The translations under genes and the position numbers were made by a program. DNA of 64,000 nucleotides from UBA9676 sp963837105 (GTDB taxonomy: Bacteria; Actinomycetota; Actinomycetes; Streptosporangiales; Streptosporangiaceae), in the NCBI GenBank assembly GCA_963837105.1, contig CAWIMG010000026.1, forward strand, positions 1 to 64,000, given 5' to 3'. Within the stretch, counting starts at the first letter, position 1; every line of letters begins with the position of its first letter. This document shows positions 26,131 to 34,950 of this stretch, piece by piece. The notes beneath the pieces were generated by a model, which was not told the origin of the DNA, searched no databases, and saw only the letters and a program-made list of their open reading frames with translations.

Positions 26131-27084
26131 CTAGCCACGCGCTTCGAGCAGGTGCCACAGCAGCAGCAGTTGCGCGATCGCCAGTGCCTCACTGCGCTGC
26201 TTGCCCGGCGCGTACTCGCCCAGGGTGTCCGGCAGGGCGGTGCCATGGTCGAACGACAGCTGCTCCCAGATGGCCTTCTCCACGATCTGGCTGTCCTCGC
26301 GCGGTGCGTAGCCGTGCACGTGCAGCGCATCGACCGGGCGGCCGTCGCTGTCCCGGATCAGCCGCAGGTGGACGGTCCGCCGGTCGTCGTCGGTGAGAAC
26401 GTGGGCCAGTTCCGGGTGCTGCACGGTCGGCCGCAGCAAGATTTCCGCCGACAGCGGGGTGCCCTGCGGCTCGGTGCGCCCGGCCACCGGGGCGAACCGG
26501 ATGGAGATGTCCGCCCACTGCCGCTGCGGCCGGATGAAGGCAGCCGATTCCGGCTCCCGCCGCTCCAGCTCAGCGAGCACCTGCTCGCGGGTGTACCCGC
26601 GCTCGGCGGTGTCCCGGCGCAGCTTCCATTCGCGCCGGATCTCCTCCGGCGGGTCCAGGTAGACGGTGATGTCGAAGCAGGCCCGGGCCAGCTTGGTGTG
26701 CAGTGGCAGCAGCCCCTCCACGATGACGAACTCGCGGGGCTCCACCAGCACCGGGCGGGTCAGCGTGCCGGTGGAGTGGTCGTACACCGGCTTGAGTATG
26801 GGCCGGCCCAGCGCCAGCAGCTGCAGGTGCTGTTCCATGATCTCGATGTAGTTGCACTCGGGGTTGAGCACGGTGAACGGCACCTGGCGGCGTTCGGCGC
26901 GGTCATAGCGGTGGTAGTCGTCCACGCACAGGGCGGTGGCCCGGTCCGGGCCCAGCGCCGCCGCGATCCCCCGGGTGAGGGTGGTCTTACCCGCTGCGCT
27001 GTCCCCCGCGATGGCAAGCATCACCGGCCGCCGGGTGTCCGCGGCCGCATCGTTGCGCCGCAGACGCATGAGTTTGTCGGGCAC
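26131..27084 (-). CDS. prk: Phosphoribulokinase
   Basis: A 317-residue kinase that phosphorylates ribulose-5-phosphate to RuBP, the Calvin-cycle step that feeds RuBisCO. The P-loop GDSAAGKTT lies at about 27-35. The substrate-binding segments CVDDYHRYDRAER, PECNYIEIMEQHL, KPVYDHSTGTL and FVIVEGLLPLHT follow the family order. GTG 27084 is preferred because it starts just before the conserved region; an ATG at 27129 would add 15 residues. It is first in a prk-regulator-kinase operon that converges on cbbLSX. No redox-regulating cysteine pair is visible near the P-loop. Confidence 0.93.
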   Translation of the reverse strand: MPDKLMRLRRNDAAADTRRPVMLAIAGDSAAGKTTLTRGIAAALGPDRATALCVDDYHRYDRAERRQVPFTVLNPECNYIEIMEQHLQLLALGRPILKPVYDHSTGTLTRPVLVEPREFVIVEGLLPLHTKLARACFDITVYLDPPEEIRREWKLRRDTAERGYTREQVLAELERREPESAAFIRPQRQWADISIRFAPVAGRTEPQGTPLSAEILLRPTVQHPELAHVLTDDDRRTVHLRLIRDSDGRPVDALHVHGYAPREDSQIVEKAIWEQLSFDHGTALPDTLGEYAPGKQRSEALAIAQLLLLWHLLEARG

Positions 27085-27293
27085 CGTCACCGCCTCATCT
27101 GGGTGAGCCGTCAACGGTAGCCACCCCACCGCCCGGACGGCATCCCCCCGGACGGGGAACCGGCGGGGGAACCGCCCCGCCGGGCCGTGCTCCCCCGGGC
27201 GCTGCCACCCCAGGGGGATGTGCCGCTGACCGCCGCGCGCCTACCGTCGCCCCATCCGGCCGGGACTGGCCGGCCCAGCAGGGAGGCAGCCGG

Positions 27294-28541
27294 ATGCAAC
27301 CGCCGACATTAGCCGCATCGGCCCTGGTGGCACCGGGCAAGGGCATCCTGGCCGCGGACGAGAGCATCCCGACGATGTCGGCCCGGCTGGCGGCGGCGGG
27401 CATCGTGCCCAGCCAGCGGAACCGGCTCGCCTTCCGGGAACTGCTGGTCACCACTCCCGGCCTGGCCACCGGGATCAGCGGTGTCATGTTGTCCGCGGAG
27501 ACGTTCCGGCAGCAGGTCCGGGCGGGCACGACGTTCCCGGTGGCGCTGCGGGAACTGGGCATCATGCCCGGCATCAGGGCAGACATGGGGGCCAGGCAGC
27601 TGGCGGGCAGCCAGGGTGAGACGGTCACCGAGGGCCTGGACGGCCTGCTGCCCAGGCTGCGCCAGTACGCCGAGCTGGGCGCCCAGTTCGCCGCCTGGCG
27701 GGCGGTGCTGCGGATCGGGCCGGGCACGCCGTCGCCGGTTGCGGTCCGGGCGAACGCGCAGGCGCTCGCCCGGTCGGCGGCCGCCTGCCACGCCGCCGGG
27801 CTGGTCCCGGTCGTGCGGCCGGAGGTGCTGCGGGCGGGCACGCATACCCTGGCCCACTGCGAGGCGGTCACGTCGATGGTGCTGCTGGCGGTGATGAGCG
27901 AACTGCAGGAGTACGGCGTGGATGCCGAGGGTGTCGTGCTCGCGCCGAACATGGTGCTGCCGGGCGCGGACTCGGCCGGGCAGCCGTGCCCGGCCGACGT
28001 GGCGGAGGCGACGCTGGGCACGCTGGCCGGGGTGCCGGCCACGCTGGCCGGGGTGGCCTTCCTGTCCGGCGGGCAGCGGCCCGGGCAGGCCACCGGGCAT
28101 CTGGCGGCGCTGCAGCACATCCCGCATGTGTGGCCGCTGACGTTCGCGCTCGGCCGGGCGCTGGCCGGGCCCGCGCTGGCGGCCTGGCGCGGCGAGCCGG
28201 TTCACTGGCGGGCGGCCCAGCGGGCGCTAGCCCGCCGGGTGGCGGCGAATGCCGCCGCGCTGGCTGGGCGTTACCGGCCGGAACTGGCGGGCCGGCCTCG
28301 ACCCGGCGTAGGCCAGCCTCAGACGTTGAAGCCGAGCGCGCGCAACTGCTCGCGCCCGTCCTCGGTGATCTTGTCCGGGCCCCAGGGCGGCAGCCATACC
28401 CAGTTGATCCGGAAGTCCGGGACCAGCCCGTCCAGCGCGGCGCCGGCCTGGTCCTCGATCACGTCGGTGAGCGGGCAGGCGGCGCTGGTAAGGGTCATGT
28501 CGATGGTGGCGGTGCCGTCGTCATCGAGGGTGACACCGTAG
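27294..28541 (+). CDS. Class I fructose-bisphosphate aldolase homologue lacking the catalytic lysines
   Basis: The fold is clearly class I aldolase: PGKGILAADESIPTMSARL, ISGVMLSAETFRQQ, GETVTEGLDGLLPRL, APNMVLPG, FLSGGQRPGQATG and PLTFALGRALAGPAL. But the residues that do chemistry in the rabbit muscle enzyme are changed: Schiff-base K229 is A217, K146 is A134, E187 is R175, and the GIKVDKG lysines are R95 and M98. D33 (D22) and R148 (R136) remain. Up to the conserved end, K16 is the only lysine. It is either a pseudoenzyme or an enzyme with another chemistry. The frame runs on to 28541 over the convergent sufT; a one-base slip would end it at a TAG at 28309-28311, a more credible end. Ribosome site gggagg. 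Confidence 0.8.
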   Translation: MQPPTLAASALVAPGKGILAADESIPTMSARLAAAGIVPSQRNRLAFRELLVTTPGLATGISGVMLSAETFRQQVRAGTTFPVALRELGIMPGIRADMGARQLAGSQGETVTEGLDGLLPRLRQYAELGAQFAAWRAVLRIGPGTPSPVAVRANAQALARSAAACHAAGLVPVVRPEVLRAGTHTLAHCEAVTSMVLLAVMSELQEYGVDAEGVVLAPNMVLPGADSAGQPCPADVAEATLGTLAGVPATLAGVAFLSGGQRPGQATGHLAALQHIPHVWPLTFALGRALAGPALAAWRGEPVHWRAAQRALARRVAANAAALAGRYRPELAGRPRPGVGQPQTLKPSARNCSRPSSVILSGPQGGSHTQLIRKSGTSPSSAAPAWSSITSVSGQAALVRVMSMVAVPSSSRVTP

Positions 28542-28665
28542 ACCAGCCCGAGGTCCACCACGTTGACCCCCAGTTCGGGGTCAACGACGTCCCGGAGAGC
28601 TTCCAGCACATCCTCGGTCTCGGTCCCGGGCCGGCCGGTGCGGTGCCCGTGGCGTCCTGGCTCAT
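28319..28665 (-). CDS. sufT: SufT/DUF59 iron-sulfur assembly factor (one frameshift near the start)
   Basis: A roughly 115-residue MIP18/DUF59-type protein, last gene of the suf operon, that helps deliver Fe-S clusters in actinobacteria and firmicutes. Core: EALRDVVDPELGVNVVDLG, then TLTSAACPLTDVIEDQ with the conserved cysteine, and VWLPPWGPDKITEDGREQL. The natural start is ATG 28665 (MSQDATGTAPAGPG) with ribosome site ggcgggag, 14 bp after sufU. It joins the core only if one G is restored in the GC run near 28625-28631, giving TETEDVLEAL. As read, translation could begin at GTG 28609. Confidence 0.88.
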
Positions 28666-28679
28666 CTGCTACTCCCGCC

Positions 28680-29141
28680 TTAGCTGGCCGGGCTCCCGGC
28701 CATGGCCTGCACTGTCGCGTCCTTCCATGCCATCCAGCCCAGCAGCGCGCACTTGATCCTGGCCGGGTACTTGGCTACCCCGGCGAACGCGATCCCGTCC
28801 CCGAGCACGTCCTCGTCCGGCTCGGTCTCGCCCCGGGACTTCATCAGGGCGACGAACTCATCACAGGTCGCCATCGCCTCGCTCACCGGCTTGCCGGTGA
28901 GCAGGTCGGTCATGACCGACACGCTGGCCTGGCTGATGGAGCAGCCCAGGGCGTCATAGGAGATGTCGGCCACGGCCGGTTCCGGGCCGGCCTCTTTCAG
29001 CGCGACCCGCAGGGTCACCTCGTCGCCGCAGGTCGGGTTGACGTGCCGGACCTCCGCGTTGTACGGGTCACGCAGGCCCTTGTGGTGCGGGTGCCGGTAG
29101 TGGTCGAGGATGATCTCCTGGTAGAGCGACTCCAGTTGCAT
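28680..29141 (-). CDS. sufU: Fe-S cluster assembly sulfur-transfer/scaffold protein SufU
   Basis: A 153-residue SufU. Signature segments are LYQEIILDHYRHPHHKGL at the N-terminus and the zinc/sulfur-binding residues in NPTCGDEV, ALGCSISQAS and IKCALLGW. In Gram-positive systems SufU accepts persulfide sulfur from SufS through a zinc-bound cysteine. The SufU-type insertion (about 20 residues between TGKPVSEAM and GVAKYPARIK) is present, which separates it from IscU. It starts 11 bp after the sufS stop. Confidence 0.93.
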   Translation of the reverse strand: MQLESLYQEIILDHYRHPHHKGLRDPYNAEVRHVNPTCGDEVTLRVALKEAGPEPAVADISYDALGCSISQASVSVMTDLLTGKPVSEAMATCDEFVALMKSRGETEPDEDVLGDGIAFAGVAKYPARIKCALLGWMAWKDATVQAMAGSPAS

Positions 29142-29152
29142 CGTCCCCTCCC

Positions 29153-30403
29153 TTACCTGGACTGGAAGAAGCGCTGGGCCTGGACTATTCCCGTGGCCAG
29201 CGCGTCCACCTCGTCGGCGGTGTTGTACAGGTAGAACGAGGCCCGGGTGCTGGACTGGACGCCGAGTGCCCGGTGCAGCGGCCAGGCGCAGTGGTGGCCG
29301 GCCCGGACCGCGATGCCGTGCTCATCCAGGACCTGGCTGACATCGTGCGGGTGGACGCCGTCCACGACGAAGGACACCGCCGAGCCGCGCCCGGCCGGCT
29401 CGGCGGGGCCGAGGACGCGGACCCCGTCGATCTCGGCCAGCCGGGTCAGCGCCTGCCCGAGCAGCCGCTGCTCGTGGGCGTGGATGGCGTCCAGGCCGAT
29501 CTCGCTGAGATAGTCGATGGCGGCGGCCAGGCCGGCCGCCTCGGCGATGGGCATGGTGCCGGCCTCGAACTTGTGCGGCGGCGGCGCGTAGGTGGACCGC
29601 TCCATCCAGACGGTCTCGATCATCTCCCCGCCGCCCAGGAACGGCGGCATCTCGTCCAGCAGTTCGCGGCGGCCCCAGAGCACCCCGATGCCGGTCGGCC
29701 CGCACAGCTTGTGCGCGGTGAAGCCGACGAAGTCGGCGCCGAGACCGCCCACGTCCACCGGCATGTGCGGTACCGACTGGGCCGCGTCTACCAGCACCAG
29801 CGCGCCCACGGCGTGCGCCCGGTCCGCGATCATCCGCACCGGGTTGATGGTGCCGACCACGTTGGACTGGTGGACCAGTGCCACCAGCTTGGTGCGCTCG
29901 GTGATCAGGTCGTCGGTCCGGGACAGATCGAGATGGCCGTCCGGGGTCAGCCCGAACCAGCGCAGCGTGGCGCCGGTCCGCTGGCAGAGCAGCTGCCAGG
30001 GCACGATGTTGGAGTGATGCTCCATCTCGGTGATGACGATCTCGTCACCGGGCCCGAGCCGGAGCCGGCCGCTGCTGGCGTTGCCGAGCGAGTAGGCGAC
30101 GAGGTTGATCCCCTCGGAGATGTTCTTGGTGAACACCACCTCGGTCTCGTCGGCGGCGCCGATGAACCCGGCCACCTTGATCCGGGCTCCTTCGTAGGCC
30201 TCGGTGGCCTCTTCGCCAAGCTCGTGGGTGGCGCGGTGGATGTTGGCGTTGTGCCGCTCGTAGAACTCGGTCAGCGCATCGATGACCTGGCGCGGCTTCT
30301 GTGAGGTGTTGGCGCTGTCCAGGTAGATGAGCGGCTGTCCGCCCCGGACCCGCCGCTCCAGGATGGGGAAGTCCTTGCGGATGCGGGCGACATCCAGGGT
30401 CAT
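29153..30403 (-). CDS. sufS: Group II cysteine desulfurase SufS
   Basis: A 416-residue PLP enzyme that takes sulfur from L-cysteine for Fe-S cluster assembly. The PLP lysine lies in DFVGFTAHKLCGPTG, the cofactor-binding histidine region in EMEHHSNIVPW, and the persulfide-forming cysteine in VRAGHHCAWPLH near residue 370, as in SufS rather than IscS. ATG 30403 overlaps the sufC stop by four bases, so this start is preferred over the upstream in-frame ATG at 30427. The partner SufU follows directly. Confidence 0.95.
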   Translation of the reverse strand: MTLDVARIRKDFPILERRVRGGQPLIYLDSANTSQKPRQVIDALTEFYERHNANIHRATHELGEEATEAYEGARIKVAGFIGAADETEVVFTKNISEGINLVAYSLGNASSGRLRLGPGDEIVITEMEHHSNIVPWQLLCQRTGATLRWFGLTPDGHLDLSRTDDLITERTKLVALVHQSNVVGTINPVRMIADRAHAVGALVLVDAAQSVPHMPVDVGGLGADFVGFTAHKLCGPTGIGVLWGRRELLDEMPPFLGGGEMIETVWMERSTYAPPPHKFEAGTMPIAEAAGLAAAIDYLSEIGLDAIHAHEQRLLGQALTRLAEIDGVRVLGPAEPAGRGSAVSFVVDGVHPHDVSQVLDEHGIAVRAGHHCAWPLHRALGVQSSTRASFYLYNTADEVDALATGIVQAQRFFQSR

Positions 30404-31191
30404 GACAGTGCCCCGGCCTTCGCCCACCGCTCGTATCCTTCCGATTCCAGCGTGTCAGCCAGTTCCGGGCCGCCTTCATCGACGATCCGGCCGGCCACGA
30501 ACACGTGTACGAAGTCGGGCTGCACGTAGCGCAGGATCCGCGTGTAGTGGGTGATGAGCAGGACGCCGTGACCGGGCTGGGCCCGGAACCGGTTGATGCC
30601 CTCGGACACGACCTTGAGCGCGTCGATGTCGAGCCCGGAGTCGGTCTCGTCCAGCACCGCGATCTTCGGTGCGAGCAGTTCCATCTGGAGGATCTCGTGC
30701 CGCTTCTTCTCCCCGCCGGAGAATCCCTCGTTGAGGTTGCGCTGGGCGAGCGCCGGGTCGATCGACAGCGCGGCCATCGCCTCGTTCAGCTCCTTGATGA
30801 AGGTGCGCAGCTTGGGTGCCTCACCGCGGACGGCGGTCACCGCGGTGCGCAGGAAGTTGGACACCGACACACCAGGTACCTCGACCGGGTACTGCATGGC
30901 CAGGAACAGCCCGGCCCGGGCGCGGGCGTCCACGCTCATCTTCAGCACGTCCTCGCCGTCGAGGGTGATCGTGCCCCGGGTGACGAGATACGCGGGATGA
31001 CCGGCGATCGCGTAGGCGAGGGTGGACTTGCCTGACCCGTTCGGCCCCATGATCGCGTGGGTCTGGCCGGCGGCCACGGTCAGGTCGACGCCGCGCAGGA
31101 TCTCACGGTCCCCGCCCCCTTGGCCGTCAGGCCCAGCTGGCTGAGCATCAGCCACGCTGACGTGCAGGTCGCGGATCTCCAGGGTTGCCAT
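30400..31191 (-). CDS. sufC: Fe-S cluster assembly ATPase SufC
   Basis: A 263-residue ABC-type ATPase of the SufBCD scaffold complex. Walker A GPNGSGKST, Q-loop LFLAMQYPVEVPGV, signature FSGGEKKRHEILQM and Walker B IAVLDETDSGLD are the SufC-specific forms. A 15-residue Gly/Asp/Gln insert (ADAQPAGPDGQGGGDR) early in the first strand region is longer than in typical SufC. It starts 20 bp after the Rieske gene and overlaps sufS by four bases. Confidence 0.95.
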   Translation of the reverse strand: MATLEIRDLHVSVADAQPAGPDGQGGGDREILRGVDLTVAAGQTHAIMGPNGSGKSTLAYAIAGHPAYLVTRGTITLDGEDVLKMSVDARARAGLFLAMQYPVEVPGVSVSNFLRTAVTAVRGEAPKLRTFIKELNEAMAALSIDPALAQRNLNEGFSGGEKKRHEILQMELLAPKIAVLDETDSGLDIDALKVVSEGINRFRAQPGHGVLLITHYTRILRYVQPDFVHVFVAGRIVDEGGPELADTLESEGYERWAKAGALS

Positions 31192-31211
31192 TCGATGTCT
31201 CCAGAATCAGG

Positions 31212-31550
31212 TCAGCCCGCCGACCAGGTCTGGTCAGCGGCGGTGAGCGCGACATACACGTCGTCGCCCTCGATCTTCACTTGGTAGATGGGCACCGGCC
31301 GGGTGGCCGGCGGGCCGGTGGGCTTGCCGGTGCGCAGGTCGAAGCACGACCCGTGCAGCCAGCACTCCACCGTGTGGTCGTAGATCTCGCCCTCGGACAG
31401 CGGCACTTCCTCGTGCGAGCAGACGTCCCGCAGGGCGTAGACCTCACCGCCGGCCCTGACCACGGCGACCGGCGTATCGCCGATGTCGACCCCGATCGCT
31501 CCCTCGGCGGGCAGGTCGGACAGTGTGCAGACGCGGACGAACTCGCTCAT
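31212..31550 (-). CDS. Rieske-type [2Fe-2S] ferredoxin in the suf operon
   Basis: A 112-residue soluble Rieske protein. The cluster ligands are C-S-H in RDVCSHEEVPLSEG and C-x-x-H in ECWLHGSCFDLRTG. It resembles the small non-heme dioxygenase ferredoxins and is a regular member of actinobacterial suf operons between sufD and sufC. It may supply electrons or serve as a client of the Suf machinery; this is inference. Start and sufD stop overlap (ATGA). Confidence 0.9.
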   Translation of the reverse strand: MSEFVRVCTLSDLPAEGAIGVDIGDTPVAVVRAGGEVYALRDVCSHEEVPLSEGEIYDHTVECWLHGSCFDLRTGKPTGPPATRPVPIYQVKIEGDDVYVALTAADQTWSAG

Positions 31551-32698
31551 GCCTGCGGCCTCGCCAGCTCACCCTCGATCGCGGCAGCGATCTGGTCCCT
31601 CAGATCCGGCGCACCGATCCGCCCGATCAGCTCGGCGAAGAAGCCGCGGATCACCAGCCGGCGGGCCTCGGTCACGGGGATACCCCGGGCCATCAGGTAG
31701 AACAGGTGGTGATCTTCCAGCCGCCCGCTGGCGCTGGCGTGACCGGCCCCCACCACCTCCCCGGTCAGGATCTCGAGGTTGGGCACCGAGTCCGCCCGGG
31801 CACCCTCGGTCAGCAGCAGGTTGCGGTTGCGCTCGTAGGTGTCGGTGCCGGTCGCCGCGGCCTGGATCAGCACATCCCCGACCCATACCGTGTGCGCGTC
31901 CCTGCCCTGCAGCGCCCCCCGGTAGTCCACCCGGCTGCGGCAGTTGGCCTGCGCGTGATCGACGAACAGCCGGTGCTCCAGGTGCTGCCCCCCGTCCGCG
32001 AAATACAGGCCGAGCAGTTCGGCATCTCCCCCAGGCCCCTCATAACGCAGCGATGGTGCCAGCCTGACGACACCGCCGCCGAGGGACACCGCTGTATGCT
32101 GGAGCCGCGCATCCTTGCCGAGCGTGGCGTAATGACGGGACAGGTGCACCGTGTCGTCGGCCCATCCCTGGATGCTCACCACCGTGAGCGCCGCCCCGTC
32201 CCCGACCACGATCTCCACATTGTCCGCATACGTCGCGCTCCCCGCGTGATCCAGCACGACAGTGGCTCTCGCCTGCGCCCCCACCTCAATCAGCGTGTGC
32301 CCGAAGGCCGCCCCCTCCGCGCTCTCCCCCCGCACAGAAACAACAGTCGGCTGAACGACCTCGGCGCCCTGCGGCACCGTCACCACGACCGCTTCGTCGA
32401 ACGACGCGAACGCCCGGGCACTCACCCGATCCGAGGGCACGAAGGCAGCGCCGAGCCGGCGGTCGCCGCGTTGCGCACGCACAGCGGCGACCGCCGGTGC
32501 GGCGCTGACCTCGAACCGGACCCGTCCAGCAGCAGCAAGCGCATCGGAGTGCAGCCCCCGCAGCCGCCGAAGCGGCGTGAACCGCCACTCCTCCTCCCGC
32601 CCCGAGGGCACGGGAAAATCGGCCAGTTCGAACGACTGATGCTCGTGCAGCCGTGATACCGGGGCCGCGGATTCCACGGCCCCCCTAAGCCCGGTCAT
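31547..32698 (-). CDS. sufD: Fe-S cluster assembly protein SufD
   Basis: A 383-residue SufD that forms the SufBC2D scaffold. N-terminal FPVPSGREEEWRFTPLRRL and the C-terminal beta-helix segments LLTEGARADSVPNLEILT and GHASASGRLEDHHLFYLMARGI, with the ligand histidines, are typical. The start is ATG 32698, which in the intact arrangement overlaps the sufB stop (TGATG). Because sufB is shifted by one base, the frame as read runs from sufB straight into sufD and would give one 854-residue chain. Confidence 0.92.
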   Translation of the reverse strand: MTGLRGAVESAAPVSRLHEHQSFELADFPVPSGREEEWRFTPLRRLRGLHSDALAAAGRVRFEVSAAPAVAAVRAQRGDRRLGAAFVPSDRVSARAFASFDEAVVVTVPQGAEVVQPTVVSVRGESAEGAAFGHTLIEVGAQARATVVLDHAGSATYADNVEIVVGDGAALTVVSIQGWADDTVHLSRHYATLGKDARLQHTAVSLGGGVVRLAPSLRYEGPGGDAELLGLYFADGGQHLEHRLFVDHAQANCRSRVDYRGALQGRDAHTVWVGDVLIQAAATGTDTYERNRNLLLTEGARADSVPNLEILTGEVVGAGHASASGRLEDHHLFYLMARGIPVTEARRLVIRGFFAELIGRIGAPDLRDQIAAAIEGELARPQA

Positions 32699-34111
32699 CA
32701 GCCGACCGCTCCTTCCATCTGGAGCTCGATCAGCCGGTTGAGTTCCAGCGCGTACTCCATCGGGAGTTCGCGGGCGATCGGCTCGACGAAGCCGCGGACG
32801 ATGGTGGCGGCTCGCCTCGTCTTCGGTCATGCCGCGGCTCATCAGGTAGAACAGCTGGGTTTCGGAGATCTTGGAGACGCTGGCCTCGTGGCCCATCTCC
32901 ACGTCGTCCTCACGCACGTCCACATAGGGGTAGGTGTCGGACCGGCTGCTGGTGTCCACCAGCAGCGCATCGCACCTGACCGTGGACTTGGCGTGGGTGG
33001 CGCCTTCCTGCACCTGGACCAGGCCCCGGTAGGAGGTCCGGCCGCCTGCTCTGGCCACCGACTTGGAGATGATCTGGGATGAGGTGTGCGGCGCGCAGTG
33101 CACCATCTTGGCCCCGGCGTCCTGGTGCTGGCCGGTGCCGGCGAACGCGACCGACAGGGTCTCGCCGCGGGCGTGCTCACCCATCAGGTACACCGACGGG
33201 TACTTCATGGTGACCTTGGAGCCGATGTTCCCATCGATCCATTCCATGCTCGCCCCGGCCTGGGCCACCGCCCGCTTGGTGACCAGGTTGTACACGTTGT
33301 TCGACCAGTTCTGGATGGTGGTGTACCGGCAGTGCGCGCCGGCCTTGACGATGATCTCCACCACCGCCGAGTGCAGCGAGTCGGAGGAGTAGATCGGCGC
33401 GGTGCACCCCTCCACGTAGTGGACGCTGGCGCCCTCGTCCACGATGATCAGCGTCCGCTCGAACTGGCCCATGTTCTCGGTGTTGATCCGGAAGTAGGCC
33501 TGCAGCGGAATCTCCACCTGCACGCCCTTGGGCACGTAGATGAAGCTGCCGCCGGACCACACCGCGGTGTTCAGCGCGGCGAACTTGTTGTCGCCGGGCG
33601 GGATCACCGACGCGAAGTACTCGCCGAACAGATCCGGGTGCTCGCGCAGCGCCGTGTCAGTGTCCAGGAAGAGGACGCCCTTCTCCTCCAGGTCCTCCCG
33701 GATCTTGTGATACACGACCTCCGACTCATACTGCGCGGCGACCCCGGCGATCAGCCGCTGCTTCTCCGCCTCGGGGATGCCCAGCCTGTCGTAGGTGTTC
33801 TTGATGTCGGCCGGCAGGTCATCCCAGCTGGCGGCCTGCTTCTCGGTGGAGCGGACGAAGTACTTGATGTTCTCGAAGTCGATGCCGGACAGGTCAGAAC
33901 CCCAGTCGGGCATCGGCTTGCGGCCGAACAGCCGCAGCCCCTTGAGCCGCAGATCCAGCATCCACTCCGGCTCGCCCTTCAGCGCCGAGATGTCGCGGAC
34001 GACCTCCTCGGACAGGCCACGGCGCGCGGACTCACCCGCCACGTCCGAGTCGGCCCAGCCGAACTTATAACGCTCCAGCCCCTCGATCGCGGGGTTCTCG
34101 GTCGTCGTCAT
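32698..34111 (-). CDS. sufB: Fe-S cluster assembly protein SufB (one-base insertion near the 3' end)
   Basis: A roughly 470-residue SufB, the main cluster-building scaffold. Seen in order: the N-terminal EEVVRDISALKGEPEWML, FIYVPKGVQVEIPLQAYFR, HYVEGCTAP, the helix TTIQNWSNNVYNLVTKR, and LLVDTSSRSDTYPYVDVRE near the C-terminus. After MSRGMTEDEA the sequence continues correctly (TIVRGFVEPIARELPMEYA, ELNRLIELQMEGAVG, stop) only in the next frame; one extra base lies at about 32812. The preserved downstream sequence argues for error rather than a genuine SufB-SufD fusion. It overlaps sufR by four bases. Confidence 0.92.
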
Positions 34112-34893
34112 GCGGAGACGCCTCCGGCCTCAGTAGTGGTGATGGGGTGATCGATGCCCCGCGCCGGGGTGGCCCGGGTGCGGGCCAGCGACGGTGCGGT
34201 GACGTGGGTGGTGCAGATGCCGTCGCCGTGCGCGATGGTGGCCAGCCGCTGCACCGGCGTGCCGAGCAGGCGCCCGAAGGCCTCCGTCTCCGCCTCGCAC
34301 AGCTGCGGGAACTCTGCCGCCACGTGGGCCACGGGGCAGTGGTGCTGGCACAACTGCTCGCCGCCGGCCAGCGCGCTGGCACCGCCCGCGGCGGGGGTGC
34401 CTGCCGGGGCACGGGTGGCGGAGGCCGCGTAGCCGTCGGCGGACAGGGCCGCGGCCAGCGCCTGCACCTTCCCGGCCGGTTCCGCGGCGGCCATCACTGG
34501 CCGGTACCTGCGCTCCAGTTCGGACACCTGGCGGCGGGCGAATTCGGCCACCGCCGCCGGGCCGGCCACCTCGGCCAGGAATCGCAGCGCGCTGGTGGCC
34601 AGGTCGTCGTAGGCGTGCTCGAAGGCACTTCGCCCGGCATCGGTGATCGTGAAAAGCTTGGCCGGGCGGCCGCGCCCGCGGCTGGCCGGGCGCCGGGCAC
34701 TGCGGATCTCGATCATGCCGCTGGCCAGCAGGCCATCCAGGTGGCGGCGGACGGCAGCCGGGGTGAGACCCAGCCGGGTGCTGAGTGAAGCCGCGCTGAC
34801 CGGGCCGTTTTCCAGGATCAGCCGGGCGATCCGGGCCCGGGTGCTGCGCTCAGCCCCGATCTGCCCGGCCGCGGCCGTGATCCCGTCCGTCAT
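34108..34893 (-). CDS. sufR: SufR-type Fe-S-sensing transcriptional repressor
   Basis: A 261-residue DeoR/ArsR-like winged-helix regulator. The HTH is at about 18-60 (RIARLILENGPVSAASLSTR, LTPAAVRRHLDGLLASG), followed by the basic wing RGRGRPAKLFTIT. The C-terminal domain carries the cluster cysteines in LCQHHCPVAHVAAEFPQLC. SufR holds an Fe-S cluster and represses the suf operon until clusters are limiting. ATG 34893 is chosen because a dyad operator-like site lies just upstream; the longer frame from 34974 reads through it. The stop overlaps sufB, so it is the first gene of the operon. Confidence 0.9.
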   Translation of the reverse strand: MTDGITAAAGQIGAERSTRARIARLILENGPVSAASLSTRLGLTPAAVRRHLDGLLASGMIEIRSARRPASRGRGRPAKLFTITDAGRSAFEHAYDDLATSALRFLAEVAGPAAVAEFARRQVSELERRYRPVMAAAEPAGKVQALAAALSADGYAASATRAPAGTPAAGGASALAGGEQLCQHHCPVAHVAAEFPQLCEAETEAFGRLLGTPVQRLATIAHGDGICTTHVTAPSLARTRATPARGIDHPITTTEAGGVSA

Positions 34894-34905
34894 GCCCACG
34901 CTTTT

Positions 34906-34920
34906 CACAACATCAGTGTG
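34906..34920. promoter_or_regulatory. Dyad CACA-N7-TGTG before sufR, candidate SufR operator
   Basis: An inverted repeat with arms CACA and TGTG separated by seven bases lies 12 bases before the sufR ATG. SufR proteins are known to bind a dyad in their own promoter. Read on the coding strand the site is CACACTGATGTTGTG. No other dyad of this type is visible in the gap. Confidence 0.5.
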
Positions 34921-34950
34921 GCGTAAATCCATACCCGATCGCAAACGCAC

